Assembly: GCF_000961885.1 (NCBI RefSeq)
Contig: NZ_JZKH01000169.1
Span: 1 to 6,631, forward strand
Direction: 5' to 3'
Length of the DNA: 6,631 nucleotides
Origin: Streptomyces rubellomurinus
GTDB lineage: Bacteria; Actinomycetota; Actinomycetes; Streptomycetales; Streptomycetaceae
In this document: positions 4,975-6,631 of the stretch, piece by piece
How positions within the stretch are numbered: the stretch's first letter is position 1
Layout: the number at the start of each line of letters is the position of its first letter
Notes under the pieces: generated by a model
What the model saw: the letters and a program-made list of their open reading frames with translations, nothing else
What the model was told of the DNA's origin: nothing
Database searches by the model: none
Translations under genes and position numbers: made by a program

Positions 4975-6174
4975 GTGCCGACATGTGACGAGAAGACGCT
5001 GGGCGGAGTCCTGGCGCGGACCCTCGCCCGTTCCCGGGCCGGCGGACCGGGCGTCCTGCCCGGCGCGGTCCAGGACGCGGCCCGGGAACTGGGCGGGGCC
5101 GGCGCACGGGTCTTCCTGGCCGACGTCCAGCAACGGCACCTCGTGCCGCTGCCGGAGGACGGCCACGACCCGGGGGAGCGCCAAGACATCGAGACCACGC
5201 TCGCCGGCCGCGCCTACCGGCTGCGGCGCACCCAGACCTCGGCCGGGCCGCCCCCGGTCGGCTGGTTCCCGCTCGTCGACGGGATCGAGCGGATCGGCGT
5301 GCTGCGCGTGGAGACCCGGGAGCCGGAACCGGACGCGGCCGGCTGCTGGGAGGCCTTGGCAGGCCTCGTGGCCCTGCTCGTGGTCTCCGCGTCCACGTAC
5401 AGCGACGTCATCGTCCGGATGGCGCGCGACCGGCCGATGAGCCTGCAGTCCGAACTGCTGTGGGCCTTCCTGCCGCCGCGCACCATCGGCACCCGCGACG
5501 TCACCTCCAGCGCGGTCCTCGAACCCGCCTACGAGGTCGGCGGCGACGCCTTCGACCACTCCGTGGCGGGCGGGCGCCTCCACCTGTCCGTGTTCGACGC
5601 CATGGGCCACGACCTCGCCTCCGGCGGGGCCAGCTCGGTCGCGCTCGCCGCCTGCCGCAGCACCCGCCGGGCCGGCGGCGGCCTGGCGGACATCGTGCAG
5701 GCCATCGACCGCACCCTGGGCCGCTGGATCCCCGACCGGCTGCTCACCGCCGTCGTGGCGGACCTGGACACCGCCACCGGCGAACTGTCCTGGGTCAACT
5801 GCGGCCACCCGACACCGCTGCTCATCCGCGGCCGGCACGTCCTCCCCGACGCCCTGCGGCGGCGTGCCGAACTCCCGCTCGGCCTCGGCTTCCACGACCA
5901 CGGCCCGCAACCCGTGCACCACCTCAGGCTCCAGCCCGGCGACCGGGTCCTGGTCTACACCGACGGCGTCACCGACGCCCGCTCACCCGGCGGGGAGACC
6001 TTCGGCGAGGAGCGCCTGACCGACACCCTCGTCCGGCACACGGCGAGCGGCGAACCCGCCCCCGAGGCCCTGCGCCACCTGATCCACGCGCTGCTCGCCC
6101 ACCAGGACCACCGCCTGCGCGACGACGCCACGATCGCCCTCGTCGCGTGGCACCCGGAGGGCCGGGGCGGGTGA
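4975..6174 (+). CDS. PP2C/SpoIIE-type serine phosphatase with GAF-like N-terminal domain
   Basis: 399 residues from GTG 4975, chosen because GGAGGT (4964-4969) sits 5 nt before it. An open frame reaches back to GTG 4816, but that part is Arg-rich and contains a strong hairpin. Residues ~8-150 look like a GAF-type sensor domain (ARVFLADVQQRHLVPL, then IERIGVLRVET, then a hydrophobic helix). The phosphatase domain covers ~165-395. It has VGGDAFD with Asp191 and Asp194, VFDAMGHD with Asp208 and Gly211, NCGHPTPL at 275-282, YTDGVTDAR with Asp330, and the final Asp383-Asp384 pair. The metal-binding aspartates appear intact, so it should be active. Family knowledge: such Mn2+/Mg2+-dependent enzymes dephosphorylate anti-sigma-factor antagonists and so release alternative sigma factors. 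There is no HATPase kinase domain, STAS protein or sigma gene nearby, so its partner is elsewhere. No signal peptide is seen. It converges on the 66-aa gene. Confidence 0.92.
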   Translation: MPTCDEKTLGGVLARTLARSRAGGPGVLPGAVQDAARELGGAGARVFLADVQQRHLVPLPEDGHDPGERQDIETTLAGRAYRLRRTQTSAGPPPVGWFPLVDGIERIGVLRVETREPEPDAAGCWEALAGLVALLVVSASTYSDVIVRMARDRPMSLQSELLWAFLPPRTIGTRDVTSSAVLEPAYEVGGDAFDHSVAGGRLHLSVFDAMGHDLASGGASSVALAACRSTRRAGGGLADIVQAIDRTLGRWIPDRLLTAVVADLDTATGELSWVNCGHPTPLLIRGRHVLPDALRRRAELPLGLGFHDHGPQPVHHLRLQPGDRVLVYTDGVTDARSPGGETFGEERLTDTLVRHTASGEPAPEALRHLIHALLAHQDHRLRDDATIALVAWHPEGRGG

Positions 6175-6186
6175 GCGGCCCCGGGG

Positions 6187-6214
6187 CCGGGTCCTGAAGT
6201 GGTTCAGGGCCCGG
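6187..6214. terminator. Bidirectional terminator hairpin between convergent genes
   Basis: CCGGGTCCTGAA (6187-6198) pairs with TTCAGGGCCCGG (6203-6214) over 12 continuous positions with a single G-U pair, around a GTGG tetraloop. It starts 12 nt after the PP2C stop and contains the stop codon of the opposing 66-aa gene (6204-6206). The stem works on both strands, so it probably ends both transcripts. There is no T-tract. Confidence 0.7.
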
Positions 6215-6404
6215 AGCCGTCCGCCGGGCCCTCCCGGCCGAGGAGCCCCAGCGCGTCCAGGAGCAGCCGGCAGTCCTCGGCGCTGCGGGCGCGGGCCGCC
6301 ACCGCCCGCCGCGCCAGGGCCCGCACCTCGGGCGGCCCCGGTTCCTGGGGAAGCCCGAACACCTCGGCCATGGTCTCCAGTTCACGGTTCGCGTGCGTCG
6401 ACAT
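6204..6404 (-). CDS. Small helical protein of unknown function (66 aa)
   Basis: ATG at 6404 (MSTHANRELETMAEVFGL) follows an AGGAGGTG site (plus 6414-6421) by 9 nt, and the frame ends at TGA 6204-6206. The open frame extends upstream to 6587, but that part runs through a palindromic intergenic element and lacks a better start. Residues ~26-56 (PEVRALARRAVAARARSAED, then CRLLLDALGLLG) are strongly helical, with alternating Ala/Arg and Leu patches, and the ends are Pro/Gly-rich. I recall small actinobacterial hypothetical proteins ending in a similar LLLDxLGL segment, but no function for them. The form suggests a small soluble protein that binds a partner through a helical pair. It may be single-gene, facing the PP2C gene. 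Confidence 0.68.
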   Translation of the reverse strand: MSTHANRELETMAEVFGLPQEPGPPEVRALARRAVAARARSAEDCRLLLDALGLLGREGPADGSGP

Positions 6405-6494
6405 CGACCGGCCCACCTCCTGCCCTCGACGGAGCCGACCTTCCAGGCTACTCCCGGCCCCGCGAAGGCCCGCCGGCATCCGGCCGACCGTGCG

Positions 6495-6526
6495 GAGAGG
6501 CCCCGAGGACCCAGGCCCTCTCTTTT
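6495..6526 (+). terminator. Hairpin followed by a short T-run in the intergenic region
   Basis: GAGAGG (6495-6500) pairs with CCTCTC (6517-6522). Inner CC (6501-6502) and GG (6514-6515) can add two pairs with a bulged C. TTTT (6523-6526) follows. It has the form of a rightward intrinsic terminator, but no rightward gene ends close to it. It also lies in the possible leader of the 66-aa gene on the other strand. Confidence 0.35.
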
Positions 6527-6548
6527 GGATCTTTGCCGGGTCCGCGAC

Positions 6549-6581
6549 GCTCCCCCAGCCTTCGGCCGGGAGGTACCCCCA
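6549..6581. repeat. Palindromic intergenic element of a type recalled from many Streptomyces genomes
   Basis: The element begins GCTCCCCCAGCC, has TTCGGCCGGGAGG in the middle and ends GTACCCCCA. It folds as GCC-TTC-GGC with outer CCC/GGG pairs, interrupted by an A-C mismatch where the form I recall has a matched pair (GGCTGGGAG). I know this pattern from memory as a frequent noncoding repeat between Streptomyces genes. Only one copy is in this window, so repetition cannot be shown here. The following 50 bp (6582-6631) hold no gene I can support and may be part of a longer element. Confidence 0.5.
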
Positions 6582-6631
6582 GGGCACAAGCGCACCTCGC
6601 CGCGTTGTCGTCGGTCGCCAATGGCCCCCAG

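Noticed and set aside
4460..5198. Leftward open frames opposite the 57-aa gene and the PP2C 5' region
   Set aside because: Arg/Pro/Ser-rich with no motifs or ribosome binding sites. They shadow the rightward genes.
6575..6580. Leftward GGGTAC as a stress-type -10 for the 66-aa gene
   Set aside because: It is an internal part of the recalled intergenic repeat, has no GTTT-like -35 at the right distance, and is about 170 bp from the start codon.
6405..6587. Longer version of the 66-aa protein starting at 6587
   Set aside because: The added 61 residues read through a hairpin and a palindromic repeat and lack a ribosome binding site, whereas ATG 6404 has AGGAGGTG.

Overview
The window is about 70% or more G+C with strong third-position GC bias, GTG and TTG starts, GGAGG-type ribosome binding sites and short hairpins without long T-tracts. 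This fits a Streptomyces or closely related actinomycete chromosome. No tRNA, rRNA, transposase, phage gene or CRISPR array is visible.

Left part (1-1339, + strand): the 3' part of an enolase-superfamily (mandelate racemase type) sugar-acid dehydratase or racemase, followed after 18 nt by a complete HAD phosphatase or phosphomutase. They look like one operon for sugar or sugar-acid catabolism. Middle part (1367-4108, - strand): a GH15 glucoamylase/trehalase-like hydrolase, preceded in transcription order by an F420-dependent luciferase-like oxidoreductase of the FGD-like type. The 36 nt spacing suggests an operon. The HAD and GH15 genes converge with only 27 nt between their stops.

The 217 nt region between the oxidoreductase and the next rightward gene (4109-4325) has the most structure. 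It holds an 88 bp array of eleven 8-bp units ending just before the oxidoreductase start. Beyond the array lies a GTTT-N15-GGGTAG sequence resembling the promoters of Streptomyces general-stress sigma factors (SigB type), with a perfect 14 bp palindrome in its spacer. That promoter would drive a previously unmarked 52-residue protein with a Cys-Ser-Cys motif. A second small hydrophilic protein (57 aa) follows, with a 15 bp palindrome upstream of it and a strong hairpin downstream.

Right part: a PP2C/SpoIIE-type serine phosphatase with a GAF-like N-terminus (4975-6174, + strand), of the kind that controls anti-sigma-factor switches. It converges on a 66-aa protein (6204-6404, - strand) across a 12-bp-stem terminator hairpin. 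The last ~140 bp hold another hairpin and a palindromic element that resembles one I recall as widespread between Streptomyces genes. The stress-type promoter and the PP2C phosphatase make a stress-response theme plausible for the right half. This is inference, because no sigma, anti-sigma or antagonist gene is in the window. I saw no clear multi-gene novel system; the repeat-bearing divergent intergenic region and the two small proteins are the best candidates for something undescribed.
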